A stretch of 64,000 bases of DNA from Prinia subflava (lineage: Eukaryota; Chordata; Aves; Passeriformes; Cisticolidae): assembly GCF_021018805.1 (NCBI RefSeq), contig NC_086247.1, forward strand, positions 97,543,338 through 97,607,337. Direction: 5' to 3'. Shown here one piece after another: positions 48,152 through 60,408 of this stretch. The notes under the pieces were generated by a model. It was not told the origin of the DNA and did not search any database. It saw only the letters and a list, made by a program, of their open reading frames with translations. Both the position numbers and the translations under genes were made by a program. Position 1 is the stretch's first letter; every line of letters begins with the position of its first letter.

Positions 48152-48550
48152 TGCAGCATAGAGGTAGAGATATAAAAGAAAGGCCTTATAAAATCATGCC
48201 TTGCTTTGCTGAATTACCAGCTGGCCTGTAAGTTCCCATAAGCAAGAATTAGAGGAATGAGAAACAGTTAGCATAACAAACTATTCTTGTAGAGAAAAAT
48301 AAGTTGCACCTATAATAACAAAAGATCTGTCCCATGAGAATCCACAAAGAAATATGTAAATTCCTGAGTAAAAGAGAGAGGCTTAGCATGTACACACAGA
48401 AACACCTTTCAACCAATGAACTGAGTGGCAAGAAAACTACTAGCCAATTGGAGTTGAAACGAGGTCTGTGAAAACTGTATGAGTTAATGTGAATAAAGAA
48501 GGGGATTTTCCTGCATGAAGAAACTGAGTCCCAGGTGCTTTATTACAACA
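48152..48550 (+). mobile_element. ERVK-type solo LTR (6-bp TSD)
   Basis: 399 bp, TGCAGCATAGAGG to TTTATTACAACA, with a perfect ATCAGC duplication (48146-48151 and 48551-48556). CCAAT-like elements occur near 48412 and 48444, and AATAAA at 48492-48497 is followed by a U5-like GTCCCAGGTGCTTTATT. No internal retroviral sequence adjoins. The 6-bp duplication fits the ERVK or alpharetroviral type. It shows no obvious similarity to the LTRs of the gag-only provirus, so it is a different family. Confidence 0.85.
48492..48497 (+). promoter_or_regulatory. LTR poly(A) signal
   Basis: AATAAA within GAATAAAGAAGG, 53 bp before the LTR end, as expected for a short R-U5. Confidence 0.65.
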
Positions 48551-48556
48551 ATCAGC

Positions 48557-49571
48557 AGCTGTAAATCCTTGAAAATTTTCATCAGCTAAGAGCTGCATTG
48601 GAAATATTGTCCAGTTCATGTTTAAAACTTTTCCCTCTCTCTTTGGGTTATGAAGCAAAGCACAAACTCTAAGCAGTAAAGCAAAATTATGATCAGCAAA
48701 GTACCTGTTCTTCACATTATCAGCTTCTCATATCAATGGCTTCCACTGGTTTCCATCCAGAGATAAGGCTCTGGATGTGTTCATGTAAAACATATCCTCT
48801 CATTTGTCAGTCACAGTTCCAATGCTCAGGACTACTAGGAATGAAAGATATCCAGTCTGTGGGCAGAAAGCTGAGAATTTGCAAACAAGACGCATGTTAA
48901 AAGTTTCATCTGGATGTAGTTGTAGACTTCAATAAATCACACTCTGAAAAAAACTCTCTTCATCTAACATTGCTTAATATCTGTAGAGCAATTTGAGGTG
49001 ACAAGACTGCAATACTTTAAAAGCTATTTCTATTTTAATCATTACTGTGAATTTTCTTTTATTTTCCTTCTGTGACTCTTTGTGTCCTTTAATGTCTTTG
49101 TCTCTCTGTTTTTGCCTATTTAAGATTATAAAACCTTCAAGACAGAAACCGGTACTTAACACTGCAACTTCATTGCTTAGCCTTCTATGGTCCTAACAGT
49201 TACGTAAAATCTCAAAGGCTACAAATATTCTATAATGTCAAGACTAATTCTCCAAGCAGTTGCTGTTTAAAATAGATGCAAGGATTATTTTTCAACTAAT
49301 GTAAAATCCTTACTGCTCTCTATCATGGGTGCAGAAACAATATATTTTGCATTAATCTGTAATTGTAAAGCTGAAATTTAATCTGATTAATATAACTTGC
49401 ATTATGGTTTATATTCAGGTAAATTGCTCTTAAGTATAGCTAGAGAGACAGTTAGCTTCTATATATGGTGGGAAAGATCACAGGGTGGCTCTTCTGCTTG
49501 TTTTGCCGTTTACAAAACTCAAAAAGAATGTGCACATTTAACAGAACAAGTACTTTGGATTTTAGTGCTTG
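48557..49571. other. Unique A+T-rich noncoding DNA
   Basis: Nothing was recognised. Confidence 0.5.
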
Positions 49572-49576
49572 CTACT

Positions 49577-50361
49577 TGTTGGGGGTTAGATTTGGGTTTT
49601 TTTTCTTCTCACAGAATTTTTTCCCATAAGTTTCCAAGAAGCCTTGATGACTACTTAGTCAGAACAAAAGGAGTACTTGAGGGATATGGCAGCACGAAGC
49701 TACACCTACTGTTTTTGAGTCTCTGGGAGTGTCCCTCAGAGGGGAGAGATGATGAGCTTTGGGAAAGGCAAAAAGACAGATCTGGAGGAGGGGGAGGCAC
49801 TCTTGCTCTCAGAGCCGAGGAGGACGGTCAGGCTGCCCTCTGCCTCTGTCTCGTCCTGGGAAATCTACAGTCATCTGCTGTGTACCCGGGAATCCTGAGC
49901 TCGCTTTCTCCAGCCTCCCTCCACCGCCGCTGCTTCTTCGGAGCTTTGAGGTTCCCCTGCTACTCTGTAGCCCTGCACTGCCCAGCCCTGCCGGGACACC
50001 CCTGCTGCTCCAGCTGCCAGCGCAGAGCTCCTCATCTCATCCACTGGTCCGGGACTTTCCTTCCTTCCAGTTTGGCCTCTCGGAGTCCTGCAGGGGCGCC
50101 GAGATCAAACTGCTCTGGGCTTTTGTAAAAGAAAGCCGTCAAAGTTCTTGGTTCTGTTTATTATTGATGCTATAGTTGTTGTTTGTTTGTCGTTTTGTCA
50201 TATATACTAGTAAAGAACTGTTATTCCTACCCCCATACCTCTGTCTGAAAGCTCCTTTAATTTTTTTAATTGGAATAATTTGGAGGGAGGGGATTTGAAT
50301 TCTCCATCTCTAGGGAGGTCTTGCCCCTTCCTAGCAGATATCTGTCTTTCAAACCAAGACA
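49577..50361 (+). mobile_element. ERVL-type solo LTR, 785 bp (5-bp TSD)
   Basis: Starts TGTTGGGGGTTAGATTTGGG and ends CTTTCAAACCAAGACA, with a perfect CTACT duplication (49572-49576 and 50362-50366). A variant poly(A) signal AGTAAA lies at 50209-50214, followed by GAACTGTTATTCC and GGAGGGAGGGGATT, blocks I associate with a songbird ERVL LTR family. The middle is GC-rich, which explains the 243-codon frame 49397-50128; that frame begins outside the LTR and is not a gene. Confidence 0.9.
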
Positions 50362-50366
50362 CTACT

Positions 50367-51596
50367 CCAAGAGCAGTGGTTACTTCACACCAAATTTTAC
50401 AGTGTAAGAACACTGTGTTCAGCTCTTCAGGACATTTGGACAGGTTTCCATTTCAGCTCTGGCCTTTCCTTTACCTGTAAAAAGGGCAACCACGCCCCAG
50501 TCTCATAGAAGTCCAACAGTCTTCACTCTGAAGTATTTGTCTTTGGTAGTGCTGCAGATAAATTTTTGCCAGCCTTTCAACTCCTTAGTTTTCTTCCACA
50601 TTGGCTGAAATATCTCAACATCCATAGGTGCGATGACTTATGCTGCCACATGTCTGCAGGGACTGTCAGGTGCCTTTGAAAAAGGTTTCCCCATCCTTGA
50701 GGAGGACTTGTTTTCCATGAGTGAACACGATTTTATGAGGACTCTAACTGTGAATATCTCCTGAAAGCATTAAAATTGAAATAATGTTTCCGTTTTATAT
50801 TTTGAAGTTCCAGCTTTTGGCAGTTGAAGTATTTGAACCAAGCCAGATGTTAAATATTCTCACAGGGCAATAACCACATTACCTTTGGATCTGGATTTTC
50901 TGAGAGAAAACATTTAACTGGACCAAGACCATAAAGAGAGAGCTAAAGCTGAACTTCAAATATGAAATATGCAGTACAGATGCAAATGTTGTTCTAATTC
51001 TCAAAGTGACTTTGTAATTATGTTAATTATTTGACTACATTGTTCTAACAAGACTGATTCTGGGTTTGTGTGCAGATCATATTTCACTCAATTCTAACTC
51101 TTCCTAGATAATAGAAAATTATAGAAGTTCTGACCTTTCTTAAATTGTGCCTTGAATAACATACATAGATGTGACCCTGGAGGAAGATATTAATGAAAAG
51201 TCTTCCTCCTAGAGGAAAGGAGGTAATTTCTAGAAAGTAACAAAGGAGTCAAGCAACTAAAAAATTCTCAGATGTACAACACACATATTTTAGAAGCTGG
51301 CAACAGTATAATGTCACCACATTACATGTGAAATAGTTTCATAGGTATTGTATACCAACACAAATTTCTTCAATTATATTTAAGAATTTTAAGATTTATT
51401 TTTCTAAATAACCCTTCTTTCCTACACTGTTGATGATTTCTCTTTTTATAGCTACATAAACAAAGCCTGAAAAAAGGTACCTAAAATTAACCAATTAATT
51501 TCATTCCAGATTGTTCTTAAAAAATTCCAATTAGGGGATAGCTATACCATTTGTGTATGTCTGAATTTATGTGAAAGCTTATGGCTTAAATGAGGA
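50367..51596. other. Unique noncoding DNA
   Basis: Nothing was recognised. Confidence 0.5.
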
Positions 51597-51672
51597 ATAG
51601 AATCAAAGAATCAGTGCATCATCATGGTTGGAAGGTACTGCTACTTCAAAACTTGATCACCAGGTTACTGAG
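51597..51672 (-). mobile_element. Short CR1-like 3' terminus, antisense, decayed
   Basis: AATAGAATCAAAGAATCAGTG followed by ATCATGGTTGGAAGGTAC resembles the reverse-complemented CR1 end. It is short and diverged. Confidence 0.55.
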
Positions 51673-54379
51673 GTGATATCAGTAATAATTAGATTGATTG
51701 ATAACTTAATTATTTAGTTGTAGTTACTTGAATGTCTTGGTTAACAACAGACCAGAACTTGCAGCTAAAAAGCTGAGCCTTTCTAAAAAGTAAAATCCTG
51801 AAATTAAAACATGGATACTGAAAATGGGATTTTGCTTTACTTTTAATAGTCACCACTGTTCTTAAATGGAATACATGACTGTTCAAGAAATATTAACTGG
51901 AAAGCACTAAGTAAATAGTCAAAATTCCTTGCATTTTAAAATTTGGTTTCCATATTAAAATCAGCTTTTAAACTGACCATGATTTTGTTTTACCAAACAC
52001 GAGGCAAACTTCAAGCTGCAAACAGGACAATTTGTATTTATTTTCATAGCTAGATTATTATACTCACACCCATATATTTGCTGATAATCAAAGTAACGGT
52101 AATTCTCACCACAAAATTTATAGGCTAAATCAATTTATTAATCTATAAGATATTGCTCTTCTTTAATTGAATCACATTTATACATGTTTTCCATGTCAAA
52201 CCCCAGAGACTGTGTTGTATTTTGTAGTATGCATACCCAGGCTATGGCAATAGCAGGAGTCTGTACTTGTGCACAGAGCTGCCTATAAGCACTCTTCATG
52301 CACTACTGAAAGAGCAAGCCTTACTTACAGCAGCTGTTCAATACAGCCATGGAGGAGCAGGAGGACTGTTTCTAATTTTAAAGACTGGAAATTTGGAGCT
52401 ATAAACAATAAATACAACAAATCTGGCCAACTCCTTGATTAGGAGAGGCTATGTAATTTAGACAGAACATACACTTGGATCAGTTGCTACTCAGGAAAAG
52501 AAGAGTCATCCTATTCCAATTTAATTTCTGTACTAACCTTAAGTAATAACAGCCATCCAAGATGAGGATATACAGACAATCTTCCATTCTCTTCAATGAA
52601 CAATATATGTAGATTCTAAATAATAAGGCCTCAAAATAGCCTTGTTTTGAATGTGTTATATGTTTTGATACAGGGAGCTGACTACATATACTTCTAAAAA
52701 AAGGCTAATCTGCTTTCCACCATAGCACAAAAGCCTTATTTGGCTGGAGCCACTACAGACCCTAATGATATCCTGGAACATCCACATTTACTGTAAAATC
52801 TGTATATTCACAGCAGAATAATTTTATGCTGTCACAGTTCTACCAGAAAAGAGAAAAAAATAAAAAGGACTGCAAGTGCAGCCATATGAAATCATGGCAC
52901 TTAGGAAGAAACAGGATGTAGCTGTTACACAGCTAGAGCTGTTACCTCTAGAGATGTAGCTGGAAGTGTAGGGGTTTGTACTGTAAGAAAGTGAACTGAA
53001 TGTTCTTATACAGCCTGCTCTTCACCTAACTCAGAATAAGCCAGTTTGTTCTGTGGGTCTGGGCCAAATTATCAAAATGCAATTTAGTCTTTTGCATACT
53101 CTTCTTTGCTGATAACCTTCTATAAATAAACTCAGTAAAAAGGAACCACCCTCTTGCCTGCAATTAATATTTTCTTTCACCAGTTCTCCTACTCACATTT
53201 CACTTCCTGTTTTGCAAGGAGATTCATTGTGTATGTAAAGAAAAAGAGAGACACAAAATACATATGTGTCAGGCATAACTTTGCTTCCAGCAATAAAAAC
53301 AATTCTCTGTTTCTCATTACAAAAGGAGTGTAGTCATTACATCATTTCATTATTCCATATCCAGTGATGTCTGATAAAGAATGATTTTACCCAGTCTATG
53401 ACTCAAACATTGATTTAGTTCAGAAGAATTTGTTCTTGTTTGCATGTTTGTTTAAACAGCACAACAACATGGCATTTGCTTATCTTTGCAACATTTGTTC
53501 AAGAGAACAATGGTCTTGGAGGTAATGCACTATCTAACTTGGTTATACTGCAAGGACCACTAAAAGAGAAAGTAGTTGTTTGAGTCTGATGAAGAAGATA
53601 TATTGACATAATGGTTCCTTTGTTTCCTTACTTCCCTGCTAATTCAATTAGAATGTAAACCTCCCCTAGTAGTAAGGTAGCATAGGCTCCAGTGCAAACA
53701 GCAAGTCTGGCTTTTTGAAGACATAATGTTACCAAACATACAGAAGAATTGTGTATTTCAAACAAGGATTCAATCAAATGGGATGTTGCTATCCTAATCT
53801 GTAGAACTAAAGATACTAAAAAGATTACTTTTTGCTGAAGGTTTAATCCCTCTGGAATGAGTTTTCCTACTGAGATGGGGATTTTATTTCTCTTCTAACT
53901 TAGTACTAAAAGTAAACACCTTAGTTTGTTACTTAAGAAGTATTGATTTTATTCTCTTTGACAAGTTTCCTTACAACCACAAAGCTGTACTTTCCATTTT
54001 AATAAAACCCATTGGAAATGTTATTGTGGTGATGATGTTGTACCACTACACATAAGAATTTTCCTGTGCTATGGTTCTGAACCTCTGGGATTAATAGGTC
54101 AGTCATAAACATTTGTTTTTCAAACTCCATAGTCCTTAGAGTGGCTGTATAACTATGGGATACTGTCTGTTCGTGTGCTGGAGTTAAGTGCATTCAGAAA
54201 GTCTGGAAGGTTGACAACAGATGAATGTATGAGCACGTCTCCTTTTGGGAACAAAACTGAACAACTCAAGTAAACTCAAGTTCAGAGGGATCAGAGATCA
54301 CCACTTTGTATCTACATAACCGGATTAACATCTTTATCACGCAGTAAACAAAAAGTACTTTTATGTATTACATTGAAAT

Positions 54380-54407
54380 TGTATTACAATTTACAAATTG
54401 TAATACA
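54380..54407. repeat. Near-perfect palindrome, 13-bp arms
   Basis: TGTATTACAATTT and its reverse complement are separated by AC, and a third copy (TGTATTACAAT) follows at about 54410-54420. The hairpin is A+T-rich with no T run after it, so it is not a terminator. Confidence 0.9.
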
Positions 54408-56108
54408 GTTGTATTACAATCAAGTTCTTCAGTTATTTAAAAACATTTTTGTCCCTTAGATAAGGGAAATCTAAAGCAGAAACTATCCTATTCAGGATAA
54501 TACATTCATTGTGAGACTTTTGTATAATCTTTCTGCAACCTACTGAGCCAATTCTAATTTCATTGAAGTTGTAAGCTTCTATAAATTACAATACTTCCCC
54601 TTTCTTCTTTACTATATTTTTTCCACTGCTTTTACATTGTTGCCATATGGTCTTATACTCCATAATGTGATGGCATGTACTGTGTTCTTTACTACCTCCA
54701 TAACCCAATGGGTTTGATTTTGATTTCTGTAGCTGTTTTTAACTTGAGCTGTTTCCATTGCTCTTCTAATATGGCAGTATTCTTTGTATGTGTATTAACT
54801 ATGATAATGTCATCACTTATACATTTGCAATGCAACCCAACCTTCCCCATTCCTTCTATGTTGCTGAATCATTTGAATTTGATTACAAAATTTTATTCTA
54901 AAGCAGAGAGACAGGAATTTGTGATAAGGGTACATATGTTTGTGGCCTCTTCATCTGTTCTGACTTAATGTCTACCCCCTAGGGAACCACAGAGGTAATC
55001 AATTATGAAGACTGGCCTGCCTAAATATTAGATAGTGGTAATTGTAGTAATACAATGAGAAAGCAAAAAGACATTATTCTAGAACACCTAAGTATCACTG
55101 AACCAAAAAAACTCTGTGATTTTTATTGACTGATATAGTCAGACACATTTTAATTCTGCAGTTGTTTGAAGTTACCAATGCTTTACAGCTTTTTCCCAAC
55201 CTTACCCTGTAAAATGCTGTGCTTTACTAGATGCCAGGTTGTAGAATGTTTTTCTAAAGTCAAATGAAATTGAGATGACTTATTAGTTCACAGAATAATC
55301 TTTAAGACAGATCTTACCCTAAACCCTAAACTTATGATTCCTGCATTCAGCCTTTGACTGTGAATTTTTTTTTAAAGTGAAATATTTTCCTGTTTCTGGA
55401 AAACCAGGATGTGATTCATAAACAAAAGTGCACATTTCTACTCCCCATGATAGCTAAGAACTATACTTGGGCTCTTCAGTTTCACATAAAATGAACAGAA
55501 CTCAAAGCCAAACATCATGCTTGGATCCATATACTCAGCAAGCCACTGAAAGTCTTACCAGAATGTAATGTTATTCCTTGCAGACTCTATGACAAAATTA
55601 AAGTTGATATAAACAGCAGTATTGCTATCCCCATGCAGCAGTCTGAGTACAGGATATAAAGCTTATTTTACAGCTACTACTGCCCAACTATTAACTGAAA
55701 AAGTAAAACTGCTATTCTGTAGCATTTTCTAAAAGAGGATGGGTTCCAAAGCAAAAACACTGTAAACTCCCTGAGAACAGTAAAATATAGTCAAATTACA
55801 TCTGGGTCCAGCTTTTCCATTATAAATCCCACAGGAAATTATAGTTTGCAGATCGAAACTAAATGTCTCAATGAGATGTGATCTAAGTGCTCCAGAGAGG
55901 GGTTTTTACGAAAAGAGCAACTAAAAATACCCCAAAGATATTACTGATTTTCTCTTCATTTGTGTTTCTCTCTCACATTTATTCGAAGTTTTAATCTAAT
56001 TCATAAAGAAACCACTACTTTCCAGGGATGTTTTAATTAATAATTTACAAAAGAAATACAGTATTTTTTATTAACTTGATATCCTTAGGACATACCAAAT
56101 AATCTGCT

Positions 56109-56730
56109 TTATTTAATGAACCAAAATCCAGATGTGGAATGAATCTTTTTAAAAGATTGCTCTACTGCTGTCTTCAGAGATACAGAGGAATCATCTTTTG
56201 TTGTTGGAGAAGTTATTGCGCACACCCAGTCATAATAGTCAGCCAAGTCATGTGCTAGAATCCCAATCAAGTTTTCAAGTACTTGCATCAAAAATACGTC
56301 AGGATTATTGTAAGTGGAAGACCTCAGATCACTGCAAAGATCTGCTTTATTCAAGGTCCTTGAAATGCTTTTGCTCATGAATACCCAAACGTACTTCAGT
56401 TTGGTACCACCAGTGATAAGAGTGGCAACAACAGCTTCCCTTTCCTTCACTATTCTCTTCAACTTTATAATTTCTCAAACCACAAACTCATCTTCAATAA
56501 GCTATTGTTGTATTATATCTCCAAAGTTTCCAAACAAGGACTCGTCTCTGCTAAATCAACATTTCAACAAATGTATATATCACTGCATTGTTTTTGTTCA
56601 TCACTTAGCTTCTCTTGATTATTGCAGCAATTTCTTGCAGACTAACTACTGGTTTATTTACTTTGGGGGACATAGAGCAAGTACATGTTTTTCCATGAAA
56701 TTAATCACAGTTCTAATTCAAGCACCATCC
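56109..56730 (-). pseudogene. Possible decayed coding segment, family unknown
   Basis: A 117-codon minus-strand frame (56109-56462) has a protein-like composition and includes LIGILAHDLADYYDW and KTAVEQSFKKIHS. The same frame can be read further upstream, with two stops, through EIIKLK and LIEDEFVV to DESLFGNFGDIIQQ near 56545. Its stop is followed at once by AATAAA on the minus strand. That would fit the 3' end of a processed pseudogene. I do not recognise the family, and an open frame of this size can arise by chance. Confidence 0.3.
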
Positions 56731-58529
56731 TAGGTATATAACAAAGATACATTCATGAGCTTTCAAAGGAAAAAAAAAAGATCAGGCAGATACAGATTAA
56801 GAATTCATGTCAGAAACTGCTAGATCCATCACATCCTTATTACAGAAAGCCTATTGCCTTGCTTTGATGCAAGAGGAAGTGAGCACATGGAAGGCTATAA
56901 CCCATTGGTAACCCATTGGTACACAGCATACTATATTCTCAGTCTCCTACCCAGAGTTTATCTGATGCCAGAAAAAGTCACAGCTTGCATCAAGCCAAAT
57001 ATATTTTCAAAAGTCCAAATAAATTTTGGATTATATGTCTTTCATGATGTAGAAGCTGATAATGTCTGTGTCATTGTCAGGAAAAAGCCTGCAAAATGAA
57101 ACCCTGCCTCCCAGGGAAGACAAAATTCAGTTCTGCTGCAGACTGCAAACTGTAAATATTAGGATCCTGCACCACACACAAGTATAAAATGCCAAAGGAT
57201 GGATTTCTCAACAGGTAAAATGCTGTAAAGAACTGGAACATGAACAAACCTATAAAAATCTTCAGCATGCAACAGAAGAGGGCCTATTGTAGCCTAAAGA
57301 TTAATACAAAAACAGGATGTATGCCCCGTAAGACATTTTAATTTTTGACACAAGACACTAACATTTTTTCCTGTACAGTTTGCAATATAAATGTGGATGC
57401 TAGCAGTTCTGTGTATAGCAACGGAAAATATCTATTGAATTGCCCATCCAAGTAATTAAACTGTTGTTATCCTTACACAACACTTATCATTAACTATCTG
57501 GCACCATTAGCTTGACTTAAGTTGTCATACCTTTACTGATTCCCAGAAGATTACGTTGGTGAAGTAAGACATATCACAGAGTTCTTCCTCATAAATAGCT
57601 ATGGCAAAGAAGAGAATGTTTTGTTAAAACCATGGAATATTACTTTTTTTCTTTTAATGATGTAGCACTGTTGTTAACAGTCCAAGGGAATTTTTTATGT
57701 TCCTTACATAACTGAATCCAGACAGCCAACTAGGAAAATACAGCTGTCCTCATTTGGGGGACCACCTCAGCAGACAGGCCTACAAAATTACAGTGTGCTC
57801 TTTGGATAAGCAAAGCAGAAGCCAAGTGATTGTTTCAGTTATTAGAAACATAAAGTCAGCAAGAGTCAATTGTCCTAAGTTTATTTGCAAAATAAAGTTC
57901 GTTTTCCAACTGAAAACTAATTCACAAGAGGAAGCTGAATTAGAATGTAAAGGACATGTCTGTATCCAAAAGGGAATGAAAGCATTGGTAGTACAACAGG
58001 TAAAAATTTGCAGAGTTAAAAAATTAATTGGAAGGGGGAAGACGGTCCAAGGGAAGATGGTCCTGGGGACAGGGCACTGGAGCTAAGTTCAGAGGGCTTG
58101 ATTCTACCATTAGCCTTAAAGGACCCTGGTTTTAGGAAGTACTGAATGTCCAGACTCTGAGAAGTTGGCCAGTTTAAGGTAACAGGAGATTACAGACCAC
58201 ATCAGTTGATTCTGGAAGCTCCCTCTTTCCTTATGGGTACAAAGTATATTGAAGATATAGTTCTATAGAGTATAATCCCTTCCCTAGCTCTGCTCCACAT
58301 ACCTCCTTTCCAAAAGACAATTTATTTCCAACGGGATCCTGAGAGAGGCAAGAACATCAACAGCAGTACTGCAAAGCAAATAATTCACTGAGCTCTCCAA
58401 TCCAACCCTCTACACTCTAATGTTTTTCTTTTAACAGCTGCCAGGTTTGCATCTTTTACATCCACAGAAAGCTTGTTTCCCCACATAACTACTCTATGAA
58501 GAGCAAACTTTATTTACTATATAACTATT

Positions 58530-58642
58530 ATATTTAAAATAAAATAAAATAAAATAAAATAAAATAAAATAAAATAAAATAAAATAAAATAAAATAAAAT
58601 AAAATAAAATAAAATAAAATAAAATAAAATAAAATAAAATAA
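58530..58642. repeat. (AAAAT)n pentanucleotide repeat, about 21 units
   Basis: About 108 bp of uninterrupted AAAAT units. Perfect arrays of this length are usually polymorphic. Confidence 0.97.
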
Positions 58643-59049
58643 GTAAATTTTAAACCCCACCATAATTCATTACCACTTATTTTTATTTCATAGTTGCTCA
58701 GTCAAATCAGTGCATTTACTGCAGAATAAAATTGGCATACTGTGATGATTAATCAAACTTTTAGTTTCTGATAATTTCAGATTATTTGTGGCCAGTGAAA
58801 TGGCAACTGCTTGCAAAATCACTGCAGCAATCATTTTTTGACCTTGGTTTCCCAATAACGTGCAGCACCATTTAGAAGAAAAATCACAAGGACATTTAGG
58901 CAGGTATTAATCTAATAGGAAATGAGGATCATGTAGATTAGGTTATATAAGCAAGCCTATGATCAGGCAACAAAGAAACCATCCTCACAATTCATGACAA
59001 AGAAAAAAAAAAAGGTATTTTTAATTGAAAAAAAATTAAGCCAGAAGAG
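58643..59049. other. Unique A+T-rich noncoding DNA
   Basis: Nothing was recognised. Confidence 0.5.
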
Positions 59050-59300
59050 ACATAGAAACATAGAATCAGAGGATGGTTTGGTTTGGAAGAGACCATCAAA
59101 GATCTTCAGATCATCTAGTCCCATTCCCTTGCCAGGTATCTCATACTAGATCCAGTTGCTCAAAGCCCCATCCAACTAGATGATGAAAATTTACAATGAT
59201 GGGGCATGCACAATTTCTCTGGGCAACCTGTTCCAGGGTCCCACCACCCTCACCACAAAAAATCTCTTCCTTAATCCAATCTAAACCCACTTGCCTTATA
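59050..59300 (-). mobile_element. CR1 LINE 3' fragment, antisense
   Basis: The plus strand has ATAGAAACATAGAATCAGAG, GGTTTGGTTTGGAAGAGACC, GTTGCTCAAAGCCCCATCCA, CTCTGGGCAACCTGTTCCAG and CACCACCCTCACCACAAA in CR1 order. About 250 bp, 5'-truncated, moderately diverged. Confidence 0.93.
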
Positions 59301-59820
59301 TATAATTTCAAGTCCTCTCAAAGACCAAAGCATATTTTGTTTGCAGAGAACAAAGCATATTGCTTAATGCAGAAAATACTTCAGATTAACAGATCTAAGT
59401 GAGCAGTAGCTACTGATTACCAGAGCCATCCCATCTCCATTCTAGGGATACTTCACATACACTGCAAACATGTAAAATGTTCCTTGAAATTAGCTCACTT
59501 GTAACATGCTTGTACTGCAGAATTAAGCACTGAATGTCAGGCAAAGCAGACTTGCACTAAAATACCTCAGTCAGTTACTTCACAGCCAGACCAGGCTTAA
59601 ATATGTCCAGGTTTTTGTTGTTGTTGTTGTTGTTGTTGTTTTTCTGTCAGTAGCTTTTCTTTTGAAAAAGCAGGGGAATTCTTAAGGATGTATTTTTTAA
59701 GAACTCTTTCCTCCTTCTCTTATCTTTTTTTTCACCCTCACAAAAATCTGCTATGGCCAATGAGCTAAAAGAGTTCCTTTAGGGAAAATTTCACATCAGT
59801 TTCAGGTACAATTTTCTCTA
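59301..59820. other. Unique noncoding DNA
   Basis: Holds a (TTG)n microsatellite at 59615-59641. Confidence 0.5.
59615..59641. repeat. (TTG)n microsatellite
   Basis: About nine TTG units inside a T-rich stretch. Confidence 0.95.
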
Positions 59821-60408
59821 TGTTATAAATGCCAATACAATATTCCAATTAAAATAATAATTTGGTTTATTAATAAAGATCGAATTACAGAATTTCGATA
59901 AACCCACCAACAGCGGAGATACTTGACAGTCTTTTTCCCGGGAAAATGCCAAGGGTGAACCGTGAGACACAGTCTGCTGTCTCCCCTTCGGTTCACAAAT
60001 TTGCCCAGTTCGGGGCTTAGTTTTTATACACTTTATTCTGCCCTCGACAATATTTCCCCATATTTCCCTTTGTTTCCCGGCTAGCTATTCAAATCCAAGG
60101 GTGTCTCTGACCAGGCTGGAAAGAGTTCTTTTCTCAGTTCATATGTTAATGTCCAGTTTCTATAGATCCTTATGGCTGATGAATGGTCGAGATATGGATG
60201 ATGAAGGGAGAAGGTGTAGTCAGGAACCCTTGATGTTTCTGCCACATTATCTCAATGGGTCTCCTCCCGGTGCACGAGGAGGCTGCTGGTTTCCCGTAAA
60301 CCTTTTGTCTCTTTCAGAATGCGGGTTTCTCAGGTGGCGGCTGCCTTTTCAACATTTGGTTTAGCCAAATGTTACAAGGTGTCCTGAAACTTACATTTTC
60401 ATATAACA
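59821..60408 (-). mobile_element. Solo LTR, inverted sister of 21337-22007
   Basis: On the minus strand it starts TGTTATATGAAAATG and ends TTGGCATTTATAACA. It shares the order and wording of the plus-strand copy: GGACATTAACAT, TGAACTGAGAAA, GGGGAAATATTG, GTGTATAAAAAC, AAGCCCCGAAC, TCTCCGCTGTTGGTGGGTT and TTAATAAACCAAATTATTATTT. Minus-strand TATAAAAA is at 60021-60028 and AATAAA at 59866-59871. It is about 83 bp shorter than its sister. I found no clear target-site duplication, so the outer edge at 60408 may be off by a few bases. Confidence 0.87.

Larger units (their letters stand above)
51673..58529. other. Unique A+T-rich noncoding DNA
   Basis: The longest repeat-free stretch of the window. 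It holds a 13-bp-arm palindrome (54380-54407) and a possible decayed coding segment on the minus strand (56109-56730), both listed separately. No transposon was recognised. Confidence 0.5.

Noticed and set aside
49397..50128. 243-codon plus-strand gene candidate
   Set aside because: Most of it lies in an LTR bounded by a perfect 5-bp duplication. Composition explains the open frame and no family motif is seen.
55315..55333. CCCTAAACCCTAAAC, resembling telomere repeats
   Set aside because: Two units only, with 7-base spacing rather than the vertebrate 6-base unit. Chance in A+T-rich DNA is likely.
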